From contig NZ_JAKEEB010000003.1 of NCBI RefSeq assembly GCF_021462825.1, positions 1 to 64,000 on the forward strand: 64,000 nt of DNA, read 5' to 3'. The notes below the pieces were generated by a model. It saw nothing but the letters and a program-made list of their open reading frames with translations. It was not told where the DNA came from and did no database searches. Source of the stretch: Streptomyces glomeratus (GTDB lineage Bacteria > Actinomycetota > Actinomycetes > Streptomycetales > Streptomycetaceae). The position numbers were made by a program, and so were the translations under genes. Shown in pieces: positions 49,998-59,873 of this stretch (position 1 is its first letter; each line of letters begins with the position of its first letter).

Positions 49998-50023
49998 TGC
50001 TCGAATCTGTCCGTCTTCGAGCA
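49998..50023. promoter_or_regulatory. Inverted repeat upstream of the SpoIIE-type gene
   Basis: TGCTCGAA (49998-50005), ten-nt spacer, TTCGAGCA (50016-50023): a perfect 8+8 inverted repeat in the 293-nt gap before the phosphatase gene. It is not the Streptomyces LexA box (spacing differs). Regulator unknown. Confidence 0.45.
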
Positions 50024-50159
50024 CATCTGTAGCACTCTTCTCACTCATGGCGGCCCACTTCGGTAACTCCATGCTTATGAGCGTGGCCGGTCTGTCACTC
50101 TGTCCGCATCGCCGGAGGCGTATTCGTCAGAGTTCGTCGGAATGCTCGGGGAGCCGTCC

Positions 50160-52112
50160 ATGGGGCCCATTCCCACGCCACGGGAGACCATCGCCCGTGC
50201 CCCTGACACGCCCGCGACCGAGAGGCACGAGGGCGCGAGGCTGCAGACGGTGGTGCGTACCACGCTGCCCGGTGGCCCCCTCGCGCCGGGCGCCGCCCGC
50301 CGTTTCATGCGCGCCGCCCTCTGCGCGTGGGCCGAGGCGGCCGAACCCGACACCTTCACCGAGCGGCTGGTCGACGACGCCCTGGTCGTGGTCAGCGAAC
50401 TGGTCACCAACGCGGTCGTGCACGCGGGCACGGACGTCGACATCCTCTGCTGCTTCCGCGACGTGGAGGACGAACCTCCCGGCCTCCTCGTCGAGGTCTC
50501 CGACCACCACCCCTCGCGGGCGGTACGGGACGACGTCACCGAACGCTCCTACGGCATACCCGAGCACGGCCGCGGTCTGCGCCTGGTCGCCACGCTCGCC
50601 ACGGCCTGGGGCATCACCTACCGCACCGCGTCCAAGACCGTCTGGGCACAGCTGCCCCTCGACGGCCACTCGGCCGTTTCGGACGGCATGGAGGGGTACG
50701 CCGGTGAGGGCGGCGCCCTGGACTGCGGGCTGGGCGCGGCCGAGACCCCGGGTCCCGACGTCACCGCCTTCGCCGAGCCCGGACGTGGCGTCCCCGACCA
50801 TGACTGGCGGGGCCGCGGTGCCCTCTCCTTCCTCGCCGAGGCGTCCGATCTGCTCGCCGGACAGCTCGACGAGGACCTGGTCGCCGCACTCACCGGGCAG
50901 CTCCTCGTGCCGCGTCTGGCCGACTGGTGCGCGGTGTGGCTCGAGGACGAGGCGACCGGCTGGCACGGTCCCGAGACGGCGGTCGCCGCCGGGCCGCGTC
51001 TCGCGCGGGTCTGGCACGGCAGCGAGAACCGCATCGAGGAGCTGCGCCGGGTGCTGGAGAAGGACCCGCCGAGGCTGCCGGAGTCGGTGCGGTCCCGGGC
51101 GGTGCCGGTGCCCTGGCCCGGGGAGGCGCTCGGCCCGCGCGGCGCGACCGGGGCGGCACTGGCCTACCGGCTGATCGCCGGCGGCCGCCCGCTCGGCACG
51201 CTCGTCATCGGCCGGGCGGGATTACTGCGCTTTCCCGACGAGGTCACCGGGCTCGTCGAGGACCTCAGCCGCCGGGTGGCGCTCGCCATCGGGGCGGCCC
51301 GGCAGTACGCGCGCCAGGCCACCATCAGCAGGGTGCTGCAACGGGGGCTGCTGCCCGGGGCCGTCGCCGAGATCCCCGGGGTGAGCAGCGCGCTCGTGTA
51401 CGAGCCGTGCGACAAGGGCGGCGGCCCCAGCGGCGACTTCTACGACCTCTTCCCGGCCGGCCACGGACGGTGGAGCTTCGCGCTCGGCGACGTCCAGGGC
51501 AAGGGCCCGGAGGCGGCGGTCGTGATCGGACTGGCCCGCCCCTGGCTGCGGCTGCTCGCCCGCGAGGGCTACGCGGTCCCCGATGTCCTGGACCGCCTCA
51601 ACCAGCTCCTCCTCGACGATGCGACGGAGGCGGCGGACGCGGCGGCGCGTGCGCTCGTGGCGGCGGGCGCCCCGGTGCCGGTCGCCGACGGCGGCCCCCA
51701 CGCGCGTTTCCTCTCCCTGCTCTACGGTGAGCTGGTCCCCTTCGACGGCGGGGTGCGCTGCACGCTCGCCGCCGCCGGGCACCCGCTGCCGCTGCTGCTG
51801 GGCCCGGACGGCGACGTACGGGTCGTGGCACAGCCGCAGACCCTCCTCGGCGTCGTCGAGGACGTCATGTACGTGGGCGAGACCTTCGAGCTGCACCCCG
51901 GCGACACCCTCCTGTGCGTCACGGACGGGGTGACCGAGCGGCGCAGCGGGTCGCGCCAGTTCGACGACGGGGACGGGCTCGCGGCGGCATTCGCGGGGTG
52001 CGCCGGGATGAGCGCCCAGATGATCGCGGAGCGGATCCGGACGCTGGTCCACGAGTTCGGGGGCAAGCCGCCGGAGGACGACCTCGCGCTGCTGGTGCTG
52101 CGCGCGGAGTGA
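50160..52112 (+). CDS. SpoIIE/PP2C phosphatase with anti-sigma-kinase-like ATPase and GAF-like domains
   Basis: 650 residues. An N-terminal HATPase_c_2-type domain (ELVTNAVVHAG about 79-90, then GRGLRLVATLA) resembles anti-sigma factor kinases. A GAF-like middle part follows, and a C-terminal PP2C/SpoIIE domain has SGDFYDLF near 423, GDVQGKGPEA near 442 and VTDGVTERR near 586. Such proteins control sigma-factor partner switching in Streptomyces development and stress. ATG at 50160 has GGGAG seven nt upstream; ATG 50142 is possible. Codon 51222-51224 is TTA, implying that the bldA tRNA is needed for translation. Confidence 0.9.
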   Translation: MGPIPTPRETIARAPDTPATERHEGARLQTVVRTTLPGGPLAPGAARRFMRAALCAWAEAAEPDTFTERLVDDALVVVSELVTNAVVHAGTDVDILCCFRDVEDEPPGLLVEVSDHHPSRAVRDDVTERSYGIPEHGRGLRLVATLATAWGITYRTASKTVWAQLPLDGHSAVSDGMEGYAGEGGALDCGLGAAETPGPDVTAFAEPGRGVPDHDWRGRGALSFLAEASDLLAGQLDEDLVAALTGQLLVPRLADWCAVWLEDEATGWHGPETAVAAGPRLARVWHGSENRIEELRRVLEKDPPRLPESVRSRAVPVPWPGEALGPRGATGAALAYRLIAGGRPLGTLVIGRAGLLRFPDEVTGLVEDLSRRVALAIGAARQYARQATISRVLQRGLLPGAVAEIPGVSSALVYEPCDKGGGPSGDFYDLFPAGHGRWSFALGDVQGKGPEAAVVIGLARPWLRLLAREGYAVPDVLDRLNQLLLDDATEAADAAARALVAAGAPVPVADGGPHARFLSLLYGELVPFDGGVRCTLAAAGHPLPLLLGPDGDVRVVAQPQTLLGVVEDVMYVGETFELHPGDTLLCVTDGVTERRSGSRQFDDGDGLAAAFAGCAGMSAQMIAERIRTLVHEFGGKPPEDDLALLVLRAE

Positions 52113-52160
52113 GGTGCCGGACCAAGACGGTCACCTCCGCGGTGCTGGACAATGGGGGAC

Positions 52161-53393
52161 ATGCCTTCCGCACTCCCCGACGGCGAGCCCGTCCCCGACG
52201 ACGGCGCACTGCCCGCGCACGCGCTCGCCGGGGCCGCCCGGCGCCCCCTCGGGTTCTACCTCCATGTGCCGTACTGCGCGACGCGCTGCGGCTACTGCGA
52301 CTTCAACACGTACACCGCGACGGAACTGCGCGGCACGGGCGGGGTGCTCGCCTCCCGGGACAACTACGCCGGGACCCTGACCGAGGAGGTCCGCCTGGCC
52401 CGCAAGGTGCTGGGCGACGACCCGCGCGAGGTCCGGACGGTCTTCGTCGGGGGCGGCACGCCGACGCTGCTGGCCGCGGAGGACCTCGTACGGATGCTGG
52501 GGGCGATCCGCGACGAGTTCGGGCTCGCGGACGACGCCGAGGTGACGACGGAGGCGAACCCGGAGTCGGTGGACGAGCGCTATCTCGCCACGCTGCGGGA
52601 GGGCGGCTTCAACCGCATCTCCTTCGGCATGCAGAGCGCGCGTCCCCACGTACTGAAGGTCCTGGACCGCACCCACACCCCGGGCCGCCCCGAGGCCTGT
52701 GTGGCCGAGGCGCGGGCGGCCGGCTTCGAGCACGTGAACCTGGACCTGATCTACGGCACGCCGGGCGAGTCGGACGACGACTGGCGGGCGTCGCTGGACG
52801 CGGCGCTCGGCGCGGGCCCCGACCACGTCTCGGCGTACGCGCTGATCGTCGAGGAGGGCACCCGGCTCGCCCGCCGCATCCGCCGGGGCGAGATACCGAT
52901 GACGGACGACGACGTCCACGCGGACCGCTATCTGATCGCGGACGAGGTGCTCGGATCGGCGGGCTTCGACTGGTACGAGGTCTCCAACTGGGCCACCTCG
53001 GAATCCGGCCGCTGTGTGCACAACGAGCTGTACTGGCGCGGCGCCGACTGGTGGGGCGCGGGGCCCGGCGCGCACAGCCATGTGGGCGGCGTGCGCTGGT
53101 GGAACGTGAAGCATCCGGGGGCGTACGCGGCGGCGCTTGCGGCCGGGCGGTCGCCGGGAGCCGGGCGAGAGCTTCTGTCGGACGAGGACCGCCGGGTGGA
53201 GCGGATCCTGCTGGAGCTGCGCCTGCGGGAGGGCGCGCCGCTGTCGCTGCTGCGGGAGGAGGGGCTTGCGGCCTCGCGCCGGGCGCTGACGGAGGGACTG
53301 CTGGAGCAGGGGCCGTACGACGAGGGCCGGGCGGTTCTCACCCTACGGGGGCGGCTGCTGGCGGACGCGGTGGTGCGGGACCTGGTGGACTGA
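52161..53393 (+). CDS. hemW: Radical SAM protein HemW (heme chaperone, HemN-like)
   Basis: 410 residues from ATG 52161 (MPSALPDG); ATG 52152 is an alternative. The radical-SAM cluster motif CATRCGYC (CX3CX2C, about 38-46) is followed by VFVGGGTPTLL and SFGMQS. Only these three Cys precede the domain, as in HemW rather than coproporphyrinogen dehydrogenase HemN (which has CX3CX2CxC). HemW binds heme and inserts it into proteins. It is encoded upstream of the heat-shock regulator region on the same strand, but separated by two minus-strand genes. Confidence 0.93.
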   Translation: MPSALPDGEPVPDDGALPAHALAGAARRPLGFYLHVPYCATRCGYCDFNTYTATELRGTGGVLASRDNYAGTLTEEVRLARKVLGDDPREVRTVFVGGGTPTLLAAEDLVRMLGAIRDEFGLADDAEVTTEANPESVDERYLATLREGGFNRISFGMQSARPHVLKVLDRTHTPGRPEACVAEARAAGFEHVNLDLIYGTPGESDDDWRASLDAALGAGPDHVSAYALIVEEGTRLARRIRRGEIPMTDDDVHADRYLIADEVLGSAGFDWYEVSNWATSESGRCVHNELYWRGADWWGAGPGAHSHVGGVRWWNVKHPGAYAAALAAGRSPGAGRELLSDEDRRVERILLELRLREGAPLSLLREEGLAASRRALTEGLLEQGPYDEGRAVLTLRGRLLADAVVRDLVD

Positions 53394-53469
53394 TCACCCC
53401 GTCGGCAGGACGTCGATGTCCTCGACGAAGCCAGTGAGCCCGTACCGGACCTGGTGACGTTCCCCGGAG

Positions 53470-54279
53470 TCAAGCCCCACCACTGTCCGTGACGAAGTCG
53501 ATCAGCTCCTCCACCCTCCCCAGCAACTCCGGCTCCAGATCCCTGTAGGACCGCACCCGCCCCAGAATCCCCTGCCAGGCCGCGCCCGTGTTCTCCGGCC
53601 AGCCCAGCGCCCGGCACACCCCCTTCTTCCAGTCCTGCCCGTGCGGGACGCGCGGCCACTCCCCGATCCCCAGCGCCGCCGGCTTCACGGCCTCCCAGAT
53701 GTCGATGTACGGGTGGCCCACCACCAGCGCATGCTCGCTCGTCACCGACTGAGCGATCCGCCACTCCTTGGTGCCCGGGACCAGGTGGTCCACCAGGACG
53801 CCGAGACGGGCGTCGGGGCCGGGGGAGAAGGCGGCCACGATCGACGGCAGGTCGTCGACGCCCTCCAGGTACTCCACCACCACACCCTCGATGCGCAGGT
53901 CGTCGCCCCACACCTTCTCGACCAGCTCCGCGTCGTGGCGCCCCTCCACATAGATGCGGCCGGCGCGGGCCACTCTCGCGCGCGCCCCCGGGACGGCCAC
54001 CGAACCCGACGCCGTGCGTGTGGGACGCACCGGCGCCTTGGACGGGCGTACCAGTGTCACCACCCGGCCCTCCAGCAGGAACCCCCGCGGCTGAAGCGGG
54101 AACACCCGGTGCTTGCCGAAGCGGTCCTCCAGGGTCACCGTCCCCGCCTCGCAGCGGATCACCGCACCGCAGAAGCCGGTGCGCGGCTCCTCGACCACCA
54201 GACCGGGATCCGCCGGGACCTCCGGCACGGGCTGGGGCTTCTTCCACGGCGGGGTCAGGTCCGGCGAGTAGTGGCGCAT
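53470..54279 (-). CDS. DUF3097 family protein
   Basis: 269 residues from ATG 54279 ([15 protein letters not shown]). Conserved parts include [24 protein letters not shown] (a TOPRIM-like acidic pattern), [13 protein letters not shown] and DIWEAVKP. I recognise the actinobacterial DUF3097 family; its function is unknown, but the [12 protein letters not shown] pattern suggests a nucleic-acid-linked enzyme fold. TATCGT lies seven nt before the ATG on the minus strand, so a leaderless transcript is likely. Confidence 0.8.
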   Translation of the reverse strand: MRHYSPDLTPPWKKPQPVPEVPADPGLVVEEPRTGFCGAVIRCEAGTVTLEDRFGKHRVFPLQPRGFLLEGRVVTLVRPSKAPVRPTRTASGSVAVPGARARVARAGRIYVEGRHDAELVEKVWGDDLRIEGVVVEYLEGVDDLPSIVAAFSPGPDARLGVLVDHLVPGTKEWRIAQSVTSEHALVVGHPYIDIWEAVKPAALGIGEWPRVPHGQDWKKGVCRALGWPENTGAAWQGILGRVRSYRDLEPELLGRVEELIDFVTDSGGA

Positions 54280-54325
54280 TCGGATGACGATAGGAGAAGC
54301 CCGGACGCGAGGGTCGCGGGAGCCG

Positions 54326-55060
54326 TCACGACACGCCGAAACGGGCGGCCAGTTCGTCGCGCTGCGCCCGGACGAACGCCGCGTCCACCACGGCACCGTG
54401 TCCCGGCACGTACAGCGCGTCCCGGCCGCCCAGGTCGAGCAGCCGGTCCAGGGCCGCGGGCCAGTGCGAGGGAACCGCGTCCGGGCCCGCCTGCGGCTCG
54501 CCGGACTCCTCCACCAGATCACCGCAGAACACCACCTCCCGCTCGCCGGGGACGAGGACCACCAGATCGTGGGCCGTATGGGCCGGGCCCACGTTCGCCA
54601 GCAGCACCTGCACCCCGCCCAGGTCCAGCGTCCATTCGCCCGAGACCGGATGACGCGGGCGGACCAGCAGCTCCGCGGCCTCGGCCGCCTCGGCCGCGTC
54701 CAGACCGTGCCTCACCGCGTCGGCGACCAGCGCGTCACGCTCGTGCCGGAACACCGCGTCGAGGCCCACCGCCCCGAACACCTCCGCGCCCGCGAACGCC
54801 GCCGCTCCGAGGACATGGTCGAAGTGCGGGTGCGTGAGCGCGAGATGCGTCACACGCCCCTCCCCGCCGAGCGGCGCGAGCAGCCGCCGCGTCTCGGTGC
54901 GCAGCCGCGCTCCCTCGGCCAGGCTCGACCCGGCGTCGACCATGAGCACCGCATGCTCGCCGACCACCAGTCCCGCCGTGCAGTCCCAGCCCGGAAGCCG
55001 CGTGCGCCCCGCCCGGTCGCTGAGCGCCTCCCATCCGGACTCTTCCCACCACACCGTCAT
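54326..55060 (-). CDS. MBL-fold metallo-hydrolase
   Basis: 244 residues. Zinc motif [11 protein letters not shown] (HxHxDH) near 87-97, then CGDLVEES and PGHGAVVD give a full metallo-beta-lactamase fold set. The substrate is unknown; glyoxalase II-like or other hydrolase activity is possible. ATG at 55060 has TAGCGT seven nt upstream (minus strand), suggesting leaderless initiation. It lies between the DUF3097 gene and the hrcA regulatory region. Confidence 0.85.
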   Translation of the reverse strand: MTVWWEESGWEALSDRAGRTRLPGWDCTAGLVVGEHAVLMVDAGSSLAEGARLRTETRRLLAPLGGEGRVTHLALTHPHFDHVLGAAAFAGAEVFGAVGLDAVFRHERDALVADAVRHGLDAAEAAEAAELLVRPRHPVSGEWTLDLGGVQVLLANVGPAHTAHDLVVLVPGEREVVFCGDLVEESGEPQAGPDAVPSHWPAALDRLLDLGGRDALYVPGHGAVVDAAFVRAQRDELAARFGVS

Positions 55061-55191
55061 GGGGGCGACGCTATCCCGCAGGCGCCCTGCCTGGCAGGAC
55101 ACCCGGGGACAGGTCGGTACACGTCGGTACGGCGGCGGAGCCCGCCCTTGCCCGGGGCGTACCCGACGGCCGTACACTTGCTCCGGGGATG

Positions 55192-55218
55192 CTGGCACTC
55201 ACCTGCGCAGAGTGCCAG
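55192..55218. promoter_or_regulatory. CIRCE operator of hrcA-dnaJ
   Basis: CTGGCACTC (55192-55200), nine-nt spacer, GAGTGCCAG (55210-55218), a GC-adjusted form of the HrcA operator TTAGCACTC-N9-GAGTGCTAA. Upstream, TTGCCC (55148-55153) and TACACT (55173-55178) are possible promoter boxes with a long spacer of 19 nt. HrcA would bind here and repress its own operon until heat shock. Confidence 0.9.
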
Positions 55219-55255
55219 AGAAGCGTCAGGGCGACAGACCGCTGGAGGTGTGCGC

Positions 55256-56272
55256 ATGCTCAGTGAACGCAGGCTCGAAGTGCTGCGCGCCATCGTCCAG
55301 GACTATGTGGGCACCGAGGAGTCGGTGGGTTCCAAGGCGCTCACCGAGCGGCACAACCTCGGCGTCTCGCCGGCCACCGTCCGCAACGACATGGCCGTGC
55401 TGGAGGAGGAGGGCTACATCGCCCAGCCGCACACCAGTGCCGGACGCATCCCCACGGACAAGGGCTACCGCCTCTTCGTCGACAGGCTCGCGGCCGTCAA
55501 GCCGATGAGCCCGCCCGAGCGCCGCGCGATCCAGAACTACCTGGAGGGCGCCGTCGACCTCGACGACGTCGTGGCGCGTACGGTACGGCTGCTCGCGCAG
55601 CTCACCCGGCAGGTCGCCGTCGTGCAGTACCCCTCGCTGACGCGCTCGACGGTGCGCCATGTGGAGCTGCTGTCGATGGCGCCCGCGCGGCTGATGCTGG
55701 TTCTGATCACCGACACCGGCCGGGTCGAGCAGCGCATGATCGACTGCCCCGCGCCGTTTGGAGAAACGTCTCTCGCCGATCTGCGGGCGCGACTCAACAG
55801 CCGGATCGTCGGCCGCCGATTCACGGATGTGCCGCAGCTGGTGCAGGACCTGCCCGAGGCCTTCGAGCTGGAGGACCGGGGCACGGTCTCCACGGTGCTC
55901 TCCACCCTCCTGGAGACGCTCGTGGAGGAGACCGAGGAGCGCCTGATCATCGGCGGCACCGCCAACCTCACCCGCTTCGTGCACGACTTCCCTCTCACCA
56001 TCCGTCCCGTCCTGGAGGCGCTGGAGGAGCAGGTCGTCCTCCTCAAGCTGCTGGGCGAGGCAAAGGATCCGGCCATGCGGGTGCGTATCGGCCATGAGAA
56101 CGCGCACGAGGGACTCAACTCCACGTCGGTGGTCTCCGTGGGCTACGGTTCGGGCGGCGAGGCAGTAGCGAAACTCGGCGTGGTCGGACCGACCCGCATG
56201 GATTACCCGGGAACGATGGGAGCGGTACGAGCGGTGGCACGGTACGTCGGACAGATCCTGGCGGAGTCGTAA
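55256..56272 (+). CDS. hrcA: Heat-inducible transcription repressor HrcA
   Basis: 338 residues. The N-terminal winged helix contains [36 protein letters not shown] and [16 protein letters not shown], which are hallmark HrcA motifs. It represses heat-shock operons from CIRCE sites with GroEL as corepressor-folding partner. ATG at 55256 has GGAGG at 55243-55247. dnaJ follows without any gap after the TAA. Confidence 0.97.
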   Translation: MLSERRLEVLRAIVQDYVGTEESVGSKALTERHNLGVSPATVRNDMAVLEEEGYIAQPHTSAGRIPTDKGYRLFVDRLAAVKPMSPPERRAIQNYLEGAVDLDDVVARTVRLLAQLTRQVAVVQYPSLTRSTVRHVELLSMAPARLMLVLITDTGRVEQRMIDCPAPFGETSLADLRARLNSRIVGRRFTDVPQLVQDLPEAFELEDRGTVSTVLSTLLETLVEETEERLIIGGTANLTRFVHDFPLTIRPVLEALEEQVVLLKLLGEAKDPAMRVRIGHENAHEGLNSTSVVSVGYGSGGEAVAKLGVVGPTRMDYPGTMGAVRAVARYVGQILAES

Positions 56273-57409
56273 GTGGCCACGGACTACTACGCCGTGCTCG
56301 GCGTGCGCCGCGACGCGTCGCAGGAAGAGATCAAGAAGGCGTTCCGCCGGCTCGCCCGCGAGCTGCACCCGGACGTCAACCCCGATCCCAAGACGCAGGA
56401 GCGGTTCAAGGAGATCAACGCGGCGTACGAGGTGCTCTCGGACCCGCAGAAGAAGCAGGTCTACGACCTCGGCGGCGATCCCCTGTCCCAGGCCGGCGCC
56501 GCGGGCGCGGGCGGCTTCGGAGCGGGCGGCTTCGGGAACTTCTCGGACATCATGGACGCGTTCTTCGGCACGGCGTCGCAGCGCGGTCCGCGCTCGCGTA
56601 CCCGCCGGGGCCAGGACGCCATGATCCGCCTGGAGATCGAGCTCGACGAGGCGGCCTTCGGCACCACGAAGGACATCCAGGTCGACACGGCCGTGGTCTG
56701 CAACACCTGCAACGGCGAGGGCGCCGCGCCCGGCACGTCCGCGCAGACCTGCGACATGTGCCGCGGTCGCGGTGAGGTCTCGCAGGTCACGCGGTCGTTC
56801 CTGGGCCAGGTCATGACCTCCCGGCCCTGCCCGCAGTGCCAGGGCTTCGGCACCATCGTCCCGAACCCGTGCCCGGAGTGCGCGGGCGACGGCCGGGTGC
56901 GCTCCCGCCGGACTCTCACCGTCAAGATCCCCGCGGGCGTCGACAACGGAACCCGCATCCAGCTCGCGGGCGAGGGCGAGGTCGGCCCCGGCGGCGGACC
57001 CGCCGGCGACCTGTACGTCGAGATCCACGAGCTGCCGCACGCGGTGTTCCAGCGCCGCGGCGACGACCTGCACTGCACGGTCACCCTCCCGATGACGGCG
57101 GCGGCCCTCGGCACGAAGGTGCCGCTGGAGACGCTGGACGGCATGGAGGAGGTCGACATCCGTCCCGGCACCCAGTCCGGGCAGTCGATCCCGCTGCACA
57201 ACCGCGGCGTCACGCATCTGCGCGGCGGCGGCCGGGGCGACCTGATCGTGCATGTCGAGGTGCAGACGCCGGCGAAGCTGGACCCCGAGCAGGAGCGCCT
57301 GCTGAGGGAACTGGCGAAGCTGCGGGGCGAGGAACGGCCGCAGGGGCAGTTCCAGCCGGGGCAGCAGGGCCTGTTCTCCCGTCTGAAGGACGCGTTCAAC
57401 GGGCGCTGA
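56273..57409 (+). CDS. dnaJ: Chaperone DnaJ (DnaJ2 type)
   Basis: 378 residues. J-domain with LHPDVN (HPD), Gly/Phe-rich linker, four zinc-finger repeats ([32 protein letters not shown]; about 142-205) and C-terminal substrate-binding domains. GTG start lies directly after the hrcA stop codon; translational coupling is expected. It works with DnaK; Streptomyces have a second dnaJ in the dnaK operon. The palindrome at 57430-57457 ends the operon. Confidence 0.96.
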   Translation: MATDYYAVLGVRRDASQEEIKKAFRRLARELHPDVNPDPKTQERFKEINAAYEVLSDPQKKQVYDLGGDPLSQAGAAGAGGFGAGGFGNFSDIMDAFFGTASQRGPRSRTRRGQDAMIRLEIELDEAAFGTTKDIQVDTAVVCNTCNGEGAAPGTSAQTCDMCRGRGEVSQVTRSFLGQVMTSRPCPQCQGFGTIVPNPCPECAGDGRVRSRRTLTVKIPAGVDNGTRIQLAGEGEVGPGGGPAGDLYVEIHELPHAVFQRRGDDLHCTVTLPMTAAALGTKVPLETLDGMEEVDIRPGTQSGQSIPLHNRGVTHLRGGGRGDLIVHVEVQTPAKLDPEQERLLRELAKLRGEERPQGQFQPGQQGLFSRLKDAFNGR

Positions 57410-57429
57410 CGGGGTCGGTGGCGTAGGCC

Positions 57430-57457
57430 GCCGCCCGGGGGCCGGCCCCCGGGCGGC
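57430..57457. terminator. Terminator of hrcA-dnaJ
   Basis: Perfect palindrome GCCGCCCGGGGGCC/GGCCCCCGGGCGGC (57430-57443/57444-57457), 28 nt, directly after the operon. Confidence 0.75.
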
Positions 57458-57554
57458 ACACTCCCACCGGCCCTGATCCGCGGACCCTTCCCCTGGCATG
57501 TGCCCGCGGACGGCCGGATTCGGACTTGTTCGGAGGACGTGACAACATGCCGTC

Positions 57555-58631
57555 ATGTCCTCCGTGCTGACCGATCTGCTCCATCACCCGATCGTGCAGG
57601 CCCCCATGGCGGGCGGTGTCTCCGTGCCCCAGCTCGCCGCCGCCGTGTCCGAGGCGGGTGGCCTCGGGTTCCTCGCCGCCGGGTACAAGACCGCCGACGG
57701 CATGTACCAGGAGATCAAGCAGCTTCGCGGGCTCACGGCCCGCCCCTTCGGCGTGAACGTGTTCATGCCGCAGCCCGACCAGGCGGACCCCGCCGCCGTC
57801 GAGGTCTACGCCGAACAGCTCGCCGGCGAGGCCGCCTGGTACGAGACCGAGCTGGGCGACCCCGAGGCCGGCCGCGACGACGGCTACGACGTCAAGCTCG
57901 CCGTACTCCTCGACAACCCGGTGCCGGTGGTCTCCTTCCACTTCGGCGTCCCCGACCCGTCGGTCCTGGAGTCCCTGCGCCGCGCGGGCACCTTCACCCT
58001 GGTCACGGCGACCACCGCCGAGGAGGCCCTCGCCGTGCAGGAGGCGGGCGCCGACGCGGTGATCGCGCAGGGCATCGAGGCCGGCGGCCACCAGGGCACC
58101 CACCGCGACAGCGCCGAGAACGACGGCTCCGGCATCGGCCTGCTCTCCCTGGTCGCCCAGGTCCGCGAGGCCGTGCGGCTCCCGATCGTGGCGGCCGGCG
58201 GCCTCATGCGCGGCAGCCAGATCGCCGCGGTGCTCGCGGCGGGCGCGAGCGCGGCCCAGCTCGGCACCGCGTTTCTCGCCACGCCCGAGTCCGGCGCCCA
58301 CCCCCTGCACAAGCAGGCGCTGACCGACCCCCTGTTCGTGCGGACGGAGCTGACGCGCGCGTTCTCCGGGCGCCCGGCGCGCGGCCTGGTCAACCGGTTC
58401 ATGAGGGAGCACGGGCCGTACGCGCCCGCCGCCTACCCCGAGATCAACCACCTCACCTCGCCGCTGCGCAAGGCGGCCGCCAAGGCGAAAGACCCGCAGG
58501 GCATGGGCCTGTGGGCCGGTCAGGGCCACCGCATGGCGCGCGACCTGCCCGCCGGGCGGCTGGTGGAGGTGCTGGCCGCGGAGCTCCGGGAGGCGGCGAC
58601 AGCGTTGTCCACGCAGGGTGGCGGGCGATGA
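57555..58631 (+). CDS. Nitronate monooxygenase-like FMN-dependent protein
   Basis: 358 residues. The TIM-barrel NMO/2-nitropropane dioxygenase family features are QAPMAGGVSVPQLAAAV at the N-terminus, GADAVIAQGIEAGGHQG and PIVAAGGLMRGSQ with AQLGTAF for FMN binding. It oxidises alkyl nitronates. ATG 57555 starts at the conserved region. The rsmE start overlaps its stop codon by four bases, so they are translationally coupled, although a functional link is unclear. Confidence 0.9.
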   Translation: MSSVLTDLLHHPIVQAPMAGGVSVPQLAAAVSEAGGLGFLAAGYKTADGMYQEIKQLRGLTARPFGVNVFMPQPDQADPAAVEVYAEQLAGEAAWYETELGDPEAGRDDGYDVKLAVLLDNPVPVVSFHFGVPDPSVLESLRRAGTFTLVTATTAEEALAVQEAGADAVIAQGIEAGGHQGTHRDSAENDGSGIGLLSLVAQVREAVRLPIVAAGGLMRGSQIAAVLAAGASAAQLGTAFLATPESGAHPLHKQALTDPLFVRTELTRAFSGRPARGLVNRFMREHGPYAPAAYPEINHLTSPLRKAAAKAKDPQGMGLWAGQGHRMARDLPAGRLVEVLAAELREAATALSTQGGGR

Positions 58632-59365
58632 CGGCCCCCGTGTTCGTCGTGGACCGGCTCGACGGCATCGGGCCCGAGTTCGTGCTCGACGGCCCGGAGG
58701 GGCGGCACGCGGTCTCGGTGAAGCGGCTGCGGCCGGGGGAGGCCGTCGTCCTGACCGACGGCGCCGGACGCCGGGCGCAGTGCGAGGTCGTCGGCACCGA
58801 GGGCAAGGACCGGCTGCTCGTCCAGGTCACCTCGCTGTCCGAGGAGCCGCCCGAGGCACCCCGCATCACCGTCGTCCAGGCCCTCCCCAAGGGCGACCGG
58901 GGCGAGCTGGCCGTCGAGACCATGACCGAGGTCGGCGTCGACGCCATCGTCCCGTGGCAGGCGTCCCGGTGCATCACCCAGTGGAAGGGCGACCGGGGGC
59001 TGAAGGCCCTCGGCAAGTGGCGGGCCACCGCCCGCGAGGCGGGCAAGCAGTCCCGCCGGGTGCGCTTCCCCGAGGTCGCGGACGCGGCGACGACCAAGCA
59101 GGTTGCGACACTTCTGGCCAAGGCCGACTTCGCCGCGGTCCTGCACGAGAGCGGAGAGGAACCCCTCGCGACCGTGGAACTCCCCGCCGACGGCGAGATC
59201 GTGCTGGTCGTCGGGCCCGAAGGGGGCGTCGCCCCGGAGGAGTTGACCCTGTTCGCGCAGGCGGGCGCGAAGGCCTTCCGGCTGGGCCGCACCGTCCTGC
59301 GCACCTCGACCGCCGGCACCGCTGCGGCCGCGCTGTTGCTCGGCCGCAGCGGACGCTGGTCCTGA
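58628..59365 (+). CDS. rsmE: 16S rRNA (uracil-1498-N3)-methyltransferase RsmE
   Basis: 245 residues. RHAVSVKRLRPGEAV and the SPOUT knot motifs VVGPEGGVAPEEL and LGRTVLRTSTAG are diagnostic. It methylates U1498 of 16S rRNA. ATG overlaps the stop of the upstream flavoprotein gene (ATGA). Confidence 0.95.
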   Translation: MTAPVFVVDRLDGIGPEFVLDGPEGRHAVSVKRLRPGEAVVLTDGAGRRAQCEVVGTEGKDRLLVQVTSLSEEPPEAPRITVVQALPKGDRGELAVETMTEVGVDAIVPWQASRCITQWKGDRGLKALGKWRATAREAGKQSRRVRFPEVADAATTKQVATLLAKADFAAVLHESGEEPLATVELPADGEIVLVVGPEGGVAPEELTLFAQAGAKAFRLGRTVLRTSTAGTAAAALLLGRSGRWS

Positions 59366-59381
59366 CCCACGGGGGTACGCC

Positions 59382-59774
59382 ATGGAACTCGCCCAGGTAC
59401 GGCTGCTGGTCTCGCACTTCGCCGACTGCTACCGGTTCTACGCCGACGTCCTCGGGCTCAAGCCCCAGTCGGGCGCCGTCGAAGGGCCGTACGAGAAGTT
59501 CAGTCCGGCCGTCGGCTCGGCGGGCATCGCGCTGCAGGACCGGGCGATGATGGCCCGGGTCCTGGGAGAACTGGGCGACGCGGCGACCGGCCACCGCTCG
59601 CTCGTGGTGCTGCGCGTGGACGACCTGGACGCCTACTGCGAGCGGATCACGTCCCGCGGCGCGACCCTCCTGCACGGCCCGGCCCCCATGACCGACCGCA
59701 TGCGCGTCGCCCACCTCAAGGACCCCGAGGGCAACCTGGTGGAACTCCAGGAGTGGCTCCTCATGCGCGGCTGA
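59382..59774 (+). CDS. VOC (glyoxalase/bleomycin-resistance fold) family protein
   Basis: 130 residues, one VOC domain made of two beta-alpha-beta modules: VRLLVSHFADCYRFYADVLG, and a second with VAHLKDPEGNLVELQEW. Metal-binding Glu/His positions are consistent with a small-molecule isomerase or binding protein, but the substrate cannot be told. It starts 16 nt after rsmE. Confidence 0.85.
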   Translation: MELAQVRLLVSHFADCYRFYADVLGLKPQSGAVEGPYEKFSPAVGSAGIALQDRAMMARVLGELGDAATGHRSLVVLRVDDLDAYCERITSRGATLLHGPAPMTDRMRVAHLKDPEGNLVELQEWLLMRG

Positions 59775-59873
59775 CGGCACGTCGGGAGGCGGGGCGAGGA
59801 GGGGCGCACACCGGCCTCCGGGTGACCGTATGCGCTCTACCGCCGGCGGCGGGAGAGTGGCACGCTGCCCTCC

